Shown piece by piece: positions 1 through 11,889 of a stretch of DNA of 64,000 nucleotides (position 1 is the first letter of the stretch; each line of letters opens with the position of its first letter). The position numbers were made by a program, and so were the translations under genes. Where the stretch lies: positions 84,183-148,182 of the forward strand of contig WNNJ02001536.1 of the NCBI GenBank assembly GCA_012934845.2. The letters run 5' to 3'. This stretch comes from Pomphorhynchus laevis. Lineage: Eukaryota; Acanthocephala; Palaeacanthocephala; Echinorhynchida; Pomphorhynchidae. The notes beneath the pieces are model-generated. The model saw only the letters and a program-made list of their open reading frames with translations. It was not told where the DNA came from and ran no database searches.

Positions 1-1167
1 CTAAACTAGGATATGAAACACTAGCACCTCATATAGTCTCACTGTTCTGGATAGGTTCAGAATACTCGTTTGTAGTCTCTTTGTCCAAGTAAAAATGCCT
101 TGAGAACATCTCAGCAAGGTCGTCTTCAATAACGCTATCAAAATATTGGCCAATTGTTTTCTTAGCATTCCTACTACTATTCACATATAGAAAGAGAGCT
201 TTGGGATCATGTCTACAACTATGAGCTAGACCATTTTCAAATAAATAGCGCTAATGTCGTTTTAAAGAATTGAAGAAATTTCTCGCTTGCTTATAAACAC
301 CATATTCACAAAACCCACCCTTAAAGCATTTAAAACTGAAGTCACGAGCCTTCATCGCAGTAACCAGCTCAGTATCAAACCAACGAGCGCTTTTCCGACT
401 GGTCTTATTCAAAGGTGATAATTTTACCATTAGAGAATAAAGCGTCACGCGAAAATGATCCCAGGCCTCGTCAACTCCGACAACAGCCGGATCAGGCCAA
501 CTTACTCTATGCAGCTTTGATGTAATAACATCATAGTTCGAGGAAATACATTAATCTGACGTTTGTACCGAGCATGATGAAACACCCTCATTTGTATAAT
601 TAGCAAAACTTTAACTACACAGTGATCAGACAAACCAACAGGAGAATCATATTGGATACTACTGATTAATTGACTGTTTGTCGATAGGCAAAGATCAAGA
701 AGGGAAGAACTACAACTTGAAAAGCGAGTATGTACATCAACAAATTGAGCAAGACCACAATAAGTAAAACACTCCATAAGGTCACAAGATTCACTATCAC
801 AAGTAGGAAGAACCGTATTCGAAGTCCATTCAACATCTGGCATATTCAGATCCCCAATTATCACAGTATCACAATCTCCTCGCGTATACAACTCTATCTC
901 TTCAATAAGTTTCTTAGATATTGCCTTAGGAGCACGATACACAAGATTCAGTATGATGGGTGAGCTGTTATCAAACTTCACATGACACCACAAACTCTCA
1001 ACTCTATCAATAGACGACTTCGACAATATTTCAATCCACGATATTTCAATATTGTCGATTTTTGCAAGAAATTTTGTAAAGCGACGCTTCCAGTGCAACC
1101 AACAAACTTCATAATCCGAGCTGTTGTCAAGTGTTGTAAAGCATTCGGGCTTTAGAATCTTGTCCAT
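1..1167 (-). mobile_element. CR1-group LINE, endonuclease part, running off the left edge
   Basis: Reading leftward from 1167, the minus strand encodes an APE-type endonuclease domain: a GDLNMPDVEW block, then DLCLSTNSQL and a GLSDHCVV block near its end, as in CR1/L2-group LINEs. After a break near 450-500 the frame continues with KSARWFDTELV and, down to about position 20, a linker (AKKTIGQYFDSVIEDD) that normally precedes the reverse transcriptase. The RT would lie beyond the window. The start of the element is not visible; 1167 is only where recognisable coding begins. At least one frame change and several stops separate the pieces, so it is inactive. The family (CR1 versus L2) is inferred from motif style only. 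Confidence 0.75.
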
Positions 1168-1897
1168 TAAAATACAATATTTGAATAAATTGAACTGAGT
1201 AGTGAATTCAAAACGGGAGTTCTATTCAAATATCTAAACACGCCAAAGTATCGAACAGATTTCTGTATTTATCTTCTTGTTTAGCTGTGTAGTGGGGATT
1301 CAAATGGTAATATTTTAACATAGCGAACTGTGTATCACAAATCAAGTGCACAACTTATTTCTGATGTATATAAAAAAATCCTTGGCATTCCATGTCTTGT
1401 TAAAAAAACGACATTCGTTTTAATTTTTCTAATAGCGTGTGATGACATCTTGAAGTTATCAGTGTAACATCAAGCTTTACTCAAAGCTTTCATTACAAAT
1501 GGCCGAATGTGGCCCGCTGGCTACAATATGCAAAGTTCGGATATATAAAGATAGATAAGTTTGTTTGATGTGAACAAAATGACTTTCGTTGGTTTAGTTC
1601 ACTATGCTTTAAAAAAATTTTAGGCGTGAATCTTCCATCGTAAATATGATGCACTCCTTCTCAAATTTTCTTTTCTGTGCATGATTCTGGAGTAAGAGCA
1701 TTGCTTTGCTAGATATCATCTAAAATTCAAGTATATTTAAATATCATACGCCATTTTCCAATCGTTTATACCAGCTCTTTAAAGACATTCAGTAAAAATA
1801 TTATCATCGCGTTGCAATCAAGATCTTTGTCAGATAGAACTAATTTCGATTGCAATCTTCATCTTTACTTACGATAAACGCGAAATTCTTATTAATT
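1168..1897. other. AT-rich spacer, nothing recognised
   Basis: No coding exon, RNA gene or structured repeat could be recognised between the two oppositely oriented LINEs. It may include untranslated or decayed LINE sequence. Confidence 0.5.
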
Positions 1898-1933
1898 TTA
1901 TTGAAACTGGACAATTTCATATTTATATTGACT

Positions 1934-2023
1934 ACAATCCTTGGTTTGATAATGAGCTAAAAGACAATCCTTGGTTTGATAAGGGGCTAAAAGACAGTCC
2001 TTGGTTCGATAAGGAGCTAAAGG
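1934..2023 (+). repeat. Three copies of a 30-bp in-frame tandem repeat inside the LINE
   Basis: Units at 1934-1963, 1964-1993 and 1994-2023 differ by only a few bases. Because 30 is a multiple of three, each unit encodes a version of NPWFDKELKD, the LINE linker block (compare ARWFDTELV in the neighbouring element). It is a local duplication within the LINE linker. Confidence 0.85.
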
Positions 2024-3170
2024 ACGCTCTAAATGAAAAAAGTTGACATTCGTTATGTTTTCTAAACAACTAATATAATATAATTCATTTAAAAATATTA
2101 GAAACGGTTTCACATATATTAAGCGTTTGAGAAAATGTCATTCTGAAGAAAGATAAGCAAAACTGTCTGAACGCGATCCTAGATCATTGTTCAACTATGC
2201 TAATTTTAAGAGTTACGTTGGTGGTATTAGTTCCATCGTTGATAACAATGGATGCAATCTAGTTCACGACATTGATATAGCCACTGCTTTTGGTTGTAAA
2301 TTTCTGGTACCGATTTCTAACACTCATCTCGAAATGGGTTTATCTTATTACCGATCAATTTATGATGTTCGCATGTTTTCTGTTCATGATGTGATTAAAG
2401 AGCTCAAGAAGCTCAAATAATATGGTTCTATCTATCCTAATATCCTTCCACCAATTTACTTGAAGAATCTTGCCGATGTTATCGCCTTTCCTTTGTATTG
2501 GATATTTATTGCTTCTATCCATCTTGGTCGAGTTCCGAATGTGTGGAAATGCTCTATCATAAGGCCGTTATACAAAAGAGGGAATCGATATTATGTGAAA
2601 AGTTATAGACCTGTGAGTTTGACTTGTGTATCTTGCTGTATATTGGAGAGGATATTGTGTCGTATAATCAGCAACTACCTAGATACTATGGTTATTGTGC
2701 CATAATCAACATGGCTTCCGAAAATATCACTCGACTAACGAATCTTTTGATAGCCCAGGAAAGTTAGGGAAATCCTTCATCTACCTAGTTGATGAAGGAT
2801 TCAATGTCGGCGTTGTATTTTTGATTTCTCTAAAGCTTTTGACTTTGTTCGTTATGATATATTGATTCGTAAAATGCAGGCATGGAATATCGATCCTATT
2901 ATTATTCGCTAAGTAGGTCATTTCATATCACAACGCACTTATCAAGTAAGGGTTAATGGATTTTCTCTTATCGATACCACGTTCATGCTGGCGTCCCTCA
3001 AGGTTGGGTATTGGGTTCACTGCTAATCTGTATTTATGTGAACGATTTTCCTGGTACCCTGACATCATGTTCACTTTTGTATGAGGATGATCTTAAAATT
3101 TGGCTAGCAATTAGGTCGAATTTAGATATCATCCATTCAGATATTGACAACGTTTTTAAGTGGGCATAAT

Positions 3171-3301
3171 GTACAGTGTGCAACTTCATAATGTATAGTG
3201 TGCAACTTTGAGCCGTGCTCGTAATGTTTTCGACAAAATAATAATATGATTTGGAATTAAAAAAAGAATTTAAATAGTATTTCAGATTAATTTACATATT
3301 T
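3171..3301. mobile_element. Solo end fragment of the Merlin element, inserted in the LINE
   Basis: About 110 bp here match 3942-4050 almost base for base (gtgcaactttgagccgtgct and the AT-rich stretch after it). The outermost 22 bp occur twice in a row. LINE coding is intact on both sides (DIDNVFKWA before, KDLVIWIAND after), but the residues expected between them are missing, so the fragment sits in a deletion of the RT region. It lacks transposase sequence and is a deletion derivative or a captured terminus. Confidence 0.75.
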
Positions 3302-3941
3302 GGTCAGCTCATCGAAATAGTTTTACACATAAAGGATCTTGTTATATGGATCGCTAATGATTTGTCTACTCACCGACACACTGATTATGTATGTGCCAAA
3401 GCAATGCGTATGGTAGGTCTAATTCGCCGAACGTTTAGTTCTTTGAATTCCTGGTCATTTAAATCACTTGCAAATGCATTTATTCTCAGTCATTTACTGT
3501 ATGCATATCAATGTTCATATCTTAGAACGGTTGATGACTCCACTCGACTTGAAAATGCGCTGCGTTGGTCAACAATGCTTGCTCATTCGGTAAGAGTTCT
3601 TCCATATGAATACAGACTCAGAGCACTGGATATGTTTTTACGCAATCTTCGCGATTCGCGAGATATGTGCCCCTGAAGTGGGAGATATTATATAAAGAAC
3701 ATCACGTTCTGCATGTACTATTGAATATTCGATCTACCCGAACTTCGTTGGGTCATTCCCTTTATCTCAGTCGTCGCCGAATTGTACGGACCAAAACAAT
3801 TCAATTTGGGCAAAGAATTTTGAATCCATGGAATCGTTTTAGCGAGCATACTGTTAGCTCAGCTTCACATAAACTATTTAAACGGCGAATTATTTTGAAT
3901 TTGGATTGATCTTTTTTTCTATTTTCTTTTTCTTTCAAAAT

Positions 3942-4936
3942 GTACAGTGTGCAACTTTGAGCCGTGCTCGTAATGTTTTCGACAAAATAATAATATGATT
4001 TGGAATTAAAAAAGAATTTGAATAGTATTTCAGATTAATTTACATATTTAACTTAACTACTGAATTTAAGGCACTTTTTAGCCTTTCCTTTAAGCGTCTC
4101 TCGAGTCTCTTTCTACAGTATTTGTATGGATTCTTGAATCTTCTCTGTTAACAAAGGTTATATGATGGTTGACTCAAAAATGTTGAAATCCCACTTCACT
4201 CAATTCAGCGTAATCTTTCCACTTATCAATATGAATTTTAGAATCAATAACTGCATTACGTCTAATGAAAGTATGCCAAGTTAATTTGTCCTTTTTATCG
4301 AGTAACCTGGTACTGAATCATTTTTGATAATTTCGGCTAATAATCTTAATCGTCAAATATTTTTGTCCCTTTAGAAATCTGCCTTGTTTGTTTTTAAATA
4401 GGTAGATATGAGTATCATCTACTTTAAACTTGTATTCTTTGTTTTTGATGTTTTCAATGTTTACACTAGAATTTGGCAAAATGATCTCTCGGAGTTTATT
4501 GAAGTAAATACCTGCAGTTTTCTGATGAATTTTAAATGCGGCCGCTGCTTCAGCGGTTGACTTGTTTTCCCTATAGCTTTCCATAAAATCAAATTATCGA
4601 ATTTTTAACGTCCAAGACTATACTGTTGGCTAATGGTGATGTAGACTTATTACGCCTGTTGTGATATTTGATTCTCGGATTTAAGCCGCGCCGGGTTTTA
4701 CCTTTATCCCTTTTCATTTTATAACCACAAGCAATACATACAATTGACGCAGCCCGCATTAATCCAATCTGTATTTCATATTCAAATGATTCGCTTTTAT
4801 CTGCAGTGAGCTCTACAAATTCTATTATCATTATACTAGGCGTGCACAATATATTTAAAAAAGTCAACAAATATCTTCTAAAATAATTATTTTTGATTAA
4901 ATATTTCGTTGCCATATTCCTCAATAACATCCACAA
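3942..4936 (-). mobile_element. Merlin-superfamily DNA transposon with degraded transposase
   Basis: The minus strand encodes a recognisable IS1595/ISXO2-type (Merlin) transposase from 4936 down to about 4070. Seen in order: a CxxC-like remnant (IACGYKMKRD), the helix-turn-helix-like block TAEAAAAFKIHQKTAG, the first catalytic-aspartate region (FKVDDTHIYLF, where the family usually has IDES), IHIDKWKDYAEL near 4218-4250, and VNHHITFV followed by IHTNTVE near 4111-4135. One terminus (about 3942-4050) is repeated inside the LINE upstream. No convincing inverted partner of that end was found to the right. Frame changes and a stop in the catalytic half make it inactive. Merlin elements are known from schistosomes. 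Confidence 0.78.
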
Positions 4937-5476
4937 GAATTTGGAATATTATACAATCTGCGTGCTTTATCTATTTCAGAAAAGTATAATAAACTTATTT
5001 ATTCACTAAAACAATTTCTTCCAAAAATAATTACTTTTGATTTCAAAATTTCGACCTGTTTCACCCCCAATAACTGCCAATTACACTTTTTAATACAAAT
5101 CAAATTTTTTATGCATTTTTAAACTTACGCTATAATTATTTTTTTATTGATTTCTCTTTATTTTACAGAAGTGTCTCACTTTCGCTTTTTCAAAATAATA
5201 ATAGAATTATTATTATTTGAGAATAAATTGAGTGATCTACATTCAATTCTTTAAAATCGTTTTTTATCTACATTAATAAATGGAATGTATTAAACAAATT
5301 TCATTTTTTAATTTTCCCTCTATCGAGAATAATATTTGGCATTATTTTTTTAACATTTGTACAGATGCTAATTTAGGTACTTCGTTAATTTATGTACTTT
5401 GTCGTTATTTCGTTTTGACTCAAGGAGTTAGTGTGAGAGTGTAATAGATTTTCAGTAATAAGTTTCAAAATCAACA
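4937..5476. other. AT-rich spacer; no gene seen
   Basis: Very AT-rich, with scattered poly-T and TTATTATTA runs. It may include the unrecognised second end of the Merlin element. Confidence 0.5.
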
Positions 5477-5509
5477 ATCGATATGCTCAGTTATGATGAG
5501 CATATCGAT
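5477..5509. repeat. Perfect 13-bp stem with 7-nt loop
   Basis: atcgatatgctca is followed after seven bases by its exact reverse complement. It is an isolated hairpin with no neighbouring gene; a role as a terminator or similar cannot be argued. Confidence 0.7.
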
Positions 5510-7589
5510 CATATTATAGTGAGCAATCATAGCAGCTCATAATGCGCTACTATGATGCTAGTATAACTTGGATATTTAAATTTTGTAATATAATAAACTC
5601 CAAATATTAACTTAGTATGTATTTAATAATTATAATATATGATTTGTCAGATAAGATCGAATTGTTGAATTCAAAATCATCATTATTACATTTAATTTAT
5701 CTATTTTTGCATTTTTAAATACTAATTTTATATCTAATCTAGTCACTTTTGCATTCCATTTCGTGACTTTTAGATTCAATTTTGCGTTTTGTTTTCAATT
5801 TCGTCGTGTTCGGGATATTTAATCTAAAGGTGACGATATGATTGTGCCTCTCCTCTTCATATAATCGTAACTTTCTCAGATCGACCTGGATGGTTTGATT
5901 ACGAATTACGGAGTTCTCTAGATAAGAAATCAGATCAGATAGCTGAATCTACCTTTATCTGGTGTATCTTGTTTTAATACAAAGTATATTATTTATTATC
6001 CATCCATAAAAAGTTTCCGCTTAAGAAAATTTATGATTTTCGTAGATATGTACGATTTTCGATTATTAACTTGTAGTGCTATTTTAAATACAGTATTTAA
6101 TTCCGAAATTAAACAAAAATTATTTTGCCTATACTGGTTTATATAAATTCCGCTGTACGATCTTGACCGCTGCATTAATTCTCTTTATAATGTATTCATG
6201 AATTGTTCTTATTTAAAATTTTTATTATATTTACAAAATGTTTTTATTGCTGCTTTATAGTTTAATAAATTCTAATTTCAATGACGTACAACTTATAACG
6301 GCTCATTTGTGCCCTGTATTTATTCATAATTTGCATAATTTTCGCTGCCCCATAATTACAAACTCTATGTTCTTCGTTCTTTATCTATTCCTGTGTATTC
6401 TTGATAGGTATCATAGCAGCAAAAAACGTTCCTAAATGTATCCTGGCAGTAAAGAGATGTTTAAAAGCTAAAATCATCAATTCGTATCAAAAATCAATAA
6501 AAATTAATTTCAAAAGTTTTTTAATCGTTGAAGGTAATTATTTCTCAGAACTTAGCTAAGACTAGTAAATGCAAAAAAAACATGTAATATCAACACTTGG
6601 CTCATCAATTGACTAAAATGTAGCTATCTAGTGACATATGAGATTTCCACGTGCCATTCGATCAGTGAAAACAAAACGACTGGTTTATCCAAGGCTGGGC
6701 AATTAGTTTTTATCCAAGTTTGAACAATTGAAATAAATAGCATTGGAACTTAAAGAGCTTTTTATTACCATCAATAGTTATAGATGATTAAGTGCATCAA
6801 CAGATACATTAATGTATATGATGAACTTTTACTTAGCAGACACCTTATGATGCTATAATCACGTACTTAATAATCGAAAATCCAATTAATGTTAACAAAA
6901 ATTCTATATTATGTTCTCAAATTCTATTTAAAATAGATAAACAAACTGACTTTATCGATATTTATAGATATTTTAACAATCGTATGCAAAACTGTTATGA
7001 ACAACTTTTAATGTTGTAGTTAAAGAAAATCAGCTGTTGCTATTGCACATGTTTTTGTAATTCAATTTTATTTGAATCAATACTTTTTGTTTAGTTTTTA
7101 AAACATTAAAAATGCATGTTTAAATTTTACATGATCAAATCGAAATTTCGAACATTCGAATTATATGAACTTCTTTTATGTACTGACCCTTTAATTGAAT
7201 CAATTGTTATAGGATTAAAGCTTAATTGCGTGTGATATTTTAAAATATAAAATTGCATAAATTTTTTTATCCGAATTTCTTTATATAATTCGCTATGCGA
7301 ACTTAAGCTTCTATTAGATTTATAACTGCAAAATATATAAAGCGCTGAAATCGTTGATTATTATTACAAAGGTTATTAGACTACCAGTTACGGAATTTGC
7401 ACTAAATAATTCGAATAATTGTACTTCGGTTTTATCGGCTTATAAAATGATTTTATATTGTCAATAGTATGTTTGAAATGCACGTTTATGTTATTTTTAA
7501 ACGATTTTCACTTAATTTTAAAATTTTAAGAAAATCACGTACAGCCAATTTCTTAATATCTTTCTTCCAGACTTAATTTACATAGATGT
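5510..7589. other. AT-rich intergenic stretch, nothing recognised
   Basis: Two kilobases of AT-rich sequence. The only open frames are short, low-complexity and without family features. A slightly more complex patch near 5740-5950 has no recognised homology. Confidence 0.5.
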
Positions 7590-7616
7590 TGTAAATATGA
7601 TATACAGAAAAGACCA

Positions 7617-7716
7617 CAAAAGGTTTTATCAGACAAATCTAGAACATATGCAAACAAGTTAATCAAAATACTAGAATGCAATTTTCTAATGTAATAAACA
7701 TAATCACAATCACGAG
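7617..7716 (-). repeat. LTR remnant, 3' side of the gypsy fossil
   Basis: About 100 bp matching 11690-11790 at roughly nine bases in ten by eye, in the same orientation, just outside the pol tail. A purine-rich stretch on the minus strand lies just inside it, as expected for a polypurine tract. The outer boundary is unclear. Confidence 0.7.
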
Positions 7717-9499
7717 ATTCTTCTCCATAGAATTTTTCGTATTCAATTTTCTTTCACCCAGTACATATATCCAGGACATCAACGCAACCTGTAGCTTGTT
7801 CGAGGTTGTAATTCCACTGAGGATTGTTCTATTGAATTAGTTCCATTTTTTAACATTGTATTGAGAAACTGCTCTTCTGCTGACGTAGAAACGTTATCGG
7901 GGCCATTTGTACCTTCTTGAACATTGTGCGTTATTGCCTCGTCGATGTCAAGTTGATCATGATTTTTGTATATGTTCATGCCAGTTTGTTCAACAGGACA
8001 TTTATTTATTCCAGAGCTATCAACATCGTTTCGTAGATACGATGCAAGCTTTCTAGTCGATATCTGAAATTCTATGCCGAACGAATCTCGTAACAAAACA
8101 TAATGCCCAATACTGTCTATTAATTCCACTTTTTCCACTTGATCCTCATTCTTAGCTGCTAAATCTTTCTTTAGCCAAATGCTACCAGGGTTGAGAAGCC
8201 CGTCTGGAATATCTTGTCCAATTGAAGACTTTCTTCGGAATCAGAATATACTTTCATGTGATGTATGTCCCGTCACTGTGTACAACAATGACGCAGTGAA
8301 GATAATGCTTGAGGTAGAACATTTTGCCAGTTTTTTCAACGATAGTCCTTTTTTATTGTCAATTGAATTGTTTTCCAGATTGTTCCTACAAAACATCTTG
8401 CTTAGCCATTTCCTCTCGGATTATAAGGAGTTAATCTACTCATAGCAATTCCGCATTATGTACAAAAATTTACGTAAATTGGTTGATTGGAAACACGATC
8501 CCTGATGTAAATAAATTTAACTTGGCAATTCAAATAAAGAAAATACTTGAGTTAATGTTCGGATTACCGAGTTTATTGAAATATCAGGTTAATGGACTGC
8601 AAAGGGATATCGTGAAAATTCATCATTTATACAAAGGATAAAACGGTGGCATTGTTAGGCGGAATAGATCATTTGAAATCTAGATTTGACCGTTCGAATG
8701 ATTGCGGGCTTTTATTAATGGTATATATAAAGGCTTAAAAAACTTTGGATTAAGCATTGAAACATAACACCATAAACGCCAACTTTATCGTGTGGAAGAT
8801 GATTACGGCGTACATGATGTAATAATCTCGAGATCCCATGATTACACAAATTTTCACACATAAGCTTCAATAACAGACTATGAAACACTTTGGTAGATGG
8901 ACAAGTGGTTCTGGAAAAAACATCAGCTACTAAGTTCTTCGATCTAGATCGACATGTTATATCATATAGATAAAGAGATAATCCTAACCTGCATCGGACA
9001 ACCTTCTCGTTATTAATCCTATTATTGTAATTCTTAGAAAGCATAAATGCCACGGACTTCTGATCAGTTATAAATTCGAATCTTCTACCGATTAAATAAA
9101 GCCCCTCCAGTACTTTAGTGCCTCAACAATGGTCAAGGTTTCCTTTTCAATACTTGATTGATTCTTATTCAAAACCGCAAGTTTGAATAATATCGGGTAA
9201 ACTGATATAGTTCGTTGTCTGCCTCAAATGCTGTAAATTTTAGATCCTCATATTTAATCGGAACTCGGTAGTAAGCTTGCGACAGATCAATATAGGAAAA
9301 TACTTTGTTGACTATGATATTGTATCATGGATGTTAAGCAACGGAAACGCGTCCAAATGAATATATCGATTGATAGTAGAGGAATAATCAACTGTCGCGC
9401 GAGGCTTTTTATTAGAACATCTCACTACTAATACCTGAGCTAACCACGTAGATACACTTGGTTTGATAATTCCATTGTCGAGCAGTCTACCTTCCGTTC

Positions 9500-10035
9500 T
9501 AATAAATTTATTTATTAGTATTACAAGTTATAGCCAAATGACTGTTTCAACTGATCACATAGGAAACATTTGAAAAAATAGAAAAAAATAAGTAAATAGC
9601 GGTTACATAATATTGGACACATACGGAATGCTATGATCGTTAATCCACTGACGCAGTTGAACTTTAAATTAAGAGAAGTCCTTGGTGCATGCTATTTCTC
9701 CTGGCAACGTGTTCCAGGCGTTTAATGCTCGATGTTAGAGCCTAGCCAAAATCAATACTTTACCATGGGGAAACTTAATTAGTTTCAATGGATGGACACG
9801 ACGCGTCTAAGAACAAACTTTAACATATCACGAGGAAAACCCATCTATCCCATTAACCATTCGCCATAATGCAATAAGATCTAGGTAATATAGCCTCTGA
9901 CCCAAAGATGGTATGTTTATAAATTCAAGCCGCTCACTATATGAATATGATCCATCCATACACATTCGAGAACCTCTACTAAGGATTCACTCTAGTCTAT
10001 TGAACTCTCCTTATAACTCTCGCAATACAGGGACT
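9500..10035 (-). mobile_element. CR1-like LINE tail nested in the gypsy fossil
   Basis: Minus-strand translation gives the C-terminal signature of CR1-group reverse transcriptases: RRVHPLKLIKFPHGK, then HRALNAWNTLPGEI and FKVQLRQWI, the usual RxxNxWNxLP context ahead of the stop. It ends on its 3' side in an AT-rich stretch near 9500. It lies between the gag/protease and RT parts of the gypsy element, so it arrived after that insertion. Only the last ~170 codons are present, a typical 5'-truncated LINE. Confidence 0.65.
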
Positions 10036-10096
10036 CTGAATCCGCAGCAACAAATCGTTAAGGACACAATAAACAGCAAAGGTCACAGTACGGTAC

Positions 10097-10181
10097 CCTA
10101 AATTTAGAATTCTAAATTTAGAATCGAATGTTCTAAAATTAGAATCGAATATTCTAAATCGGTATTCTAAATTTAGAATCA
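10097..10181. repeat. Short minisatellite of an 18-21-bp palindromic unit
   Basis: Four to five copies of a unit built on ttctaaatttagaatcg. The unit contains the self-complementary core ttctaaatttagaa, so the tract can fold many ways. It borders the nested LINE. Confidence 0.75.
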
Positions 10182-10929
10182 CTTGTTTGATACCAGCGTG
10201 AGTTGGTAGTAATATGACAGTAACCTCTGCTAACATTGTTAAACAGTTCATGAGGTTGAATTGACATTTGTTGAATTAATACGGCTGTAATCGTGATTCC
10301 TGGTTCTCGACCATCGGATTGCAAATTTGCAAACGCACGCTTTTGGAAAAATACTTGACCTAAAATTTAAGCAGCACATAATGATGGCATAATTAGAAAT
10401 TTCATTTTTGAATATTGGTGGATTTCATATTCAATGGATATCTGCACATATTGACGTACGTTGTATATGCTTGACGTTGTCGCTAAATTTACAATATCTG
10501 AACAAGGCGATGTGACCAATTCTAGATTTCCGACCAATTTTTCGTCAATGAAATTCTCTGTGCTACTAGTATCTAACAGGGCTTTAACAACTTTTGAAAC
10601 AATGATTATTTCAGTGAGATATTTAGAAAAATCGCTTTTAATTGAGGCAATAAATATAGCTGATGATCCTTTTTGCGAATTCAAGTGACGTTTTAATCTA
10701 CATAACTTTGCGAAATGCCTTTTTTTACCATAGTGAAAACATGTAACGTTTCGTACTGGACAAACATCGCGTTTGTGACTTATTCCTTCACAGAATGTGC
10801 AATTCTTGCTCGAACGCTTTAATGCATTAAAATCAATATGATTACAATCATCATGAGTTGAGTTAGTAGCAACCACTGGCATTGTCTGATCTAGTGAGCT
10901 AAACTCATTTTGAGCATAATATTTTGATT

Positions 10930-11222
10930 GTATTTGATTGCATCTGTGAGCTGAAATTTTTCCGATTGTGGCACGATATTATCCTCACAGGTACACTGTT
11001 CCTATTTTTGATACAGCAGGACGCTACTAATCAGCCTGGGTGGATCTCATTAGCTGCTGACCCCGACCTACATTTCACGTTTAGACCCTTATTATCTGCT
11101 TTCTCCGTAGACTGATGCTGATCGGATTTGAACTCAGGACGTCTGTATCGTGATTCAACGCAACATCCACTGAGCTGGCTGCTCCAGTGGTGTAGATATA
11201 CATTTCTGTATATTACTTTTGC
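10930..11222 (-). mobile_element. tRNA-derived SINE, copy 1
   Basis: On the minus strand the 5' part carries a tRNA-like Pol III promoter: an A-box-like CAGCTCAGTGG (plus 11168-11179) and a B-box-like GAGTTCAAATCCGAT (plus 11121-11135), about 45 nt apart. After it come the body with GTGAAATGTAGGTC and GTAGCGTCCTGCTG, and a tail ending in tgcaatcaaat. The same sequence recurs at 27745-28595. This copy is inserted in the gypsy fossil. It is not a functional tRNA gene, because no full cloverleaf can be drawn. Confidence 0.8.
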
Positions 11223-11689
11223 TTGATAATAATCGATACAAATGTATCGATTATGTGTGTATCACTATTCTGTAACATAGTTGTGCCTTGCAAATTACAT
11301 TTGTTAGCTAAGATTCAAATGAGCGTATTGATCAATTGTCTCTAATTTGGCTTGTGTTTAGACGAATGCAATTTGAAACGAGCATATTTTGTATTAAGTC
11401 ATTTGGCAAATGTATTTTGTAAAATTTCAATTGCTTCAATGTAGGTTTTACACTGTAACTAAGACGAACAAATCGGATGAAATAATATTGAAAAGTATAC
11501 AAAGTTTCTGTTCATCAATTGCATCTGTACATACGCTTAACTGGCATTTAAAAGGAATATTCAAATGGAGCAATTTCTTTTTATGGATTTGGATCGTCCA
11601 ACTTTATAGAAAGTTTAAATGGTGTGAGTAGTTTATCCATCAAAATCGATTATTTGATAAATTGTTGTGAATATGGAATATAAAGCAAA

Positions 11690-11790
11690 AAGGTTTTATT
11701 AAACAAATCTTAAACATAGGCAAACAAGTTATAATCAAAATACTAGAATGTAATTGTCTAATGTAATAAACATAATCATAATCATGATAA
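11690..11790 (-). repeat. LTR remnant, 5' side of the gypsy fossil
   Basis: Counterpart of 7617-7716. Together the pair delimits the element at about 4.1 kb including its nested insertions. Confidence 0.7.
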
Positions 11791-11889
11791 TAGATTACAA
11801 GAACGTTTCAGGATTTTTGCATAAGTTGAGAAATTTGTGTAACTCCGATAAATATTCGTATTTTTGTCTTTAGTAATAATTCAGTAAAT

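Larger units (their letters stand above)
1898..3935 (+). mobile_element. CR1-group LINE, RT and C-terminal part, degraded
   Basis: Pieces in consistent order on the + strand: a linker with repeated PWFDKELKD; IKELKKLK then LADVIAFPLYWIF; the RT finger block SIIRPLYKRGNR and SYRPVSLTCV; HNQHGFRKYHSTN (about 2705-2745); the GDD-region remnant ILDDLKIW-like around 3080; then, past an insertion at 3171-3301, KDLVIWIANDLSTH and the thumb and C-terminal blocks RMVGLIRRTF and RILNPWNRFSEHT, ending with NLD at 3909 and a T-rich tail. It lacks an endonuclease, so it is 5' truncated. Several frame changes and stops make it dead. It is probably of the same broad group as the element at 1-1167 but on the opposite strand. 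Confidence 0.8.
7590..11795 (-). mobile_element. Ty3/gypsy LTR retrotransposon fossil
   Basis: An old, clearly broken element read on the minus strand. Parts seen, from the 5' side: a gag zinc-knuckle region followed by an aspartic-protease-like region (about 10882-10367), reverse transcriptase remnants (about 9490-9060), the RNase H end and connection with the characteristic NLVADVFSR (about 8950-8915), and the pol C-terminal tail (8138-7779). Short direct repeats interpretable as LTR remnants flank it. A LINE tail and a SINE are nested inside. There are many breaks, and the ends differ by roughly one base in ten over the recognisable stretch, so the insertion is old. Confidence 0.8.

Noticed and set aside
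6238-6435. 65-codon hydrophobic open frame
   Set aside because: Leucine/phenylalanine-rich, as expected of random AT-rich sequence; no supporting feature.
11121-11179. tRNA gene
   Set aside because: Only A- and B-box-like segments are present within a SINE; no complete cloverleaf and no anticodon arm.
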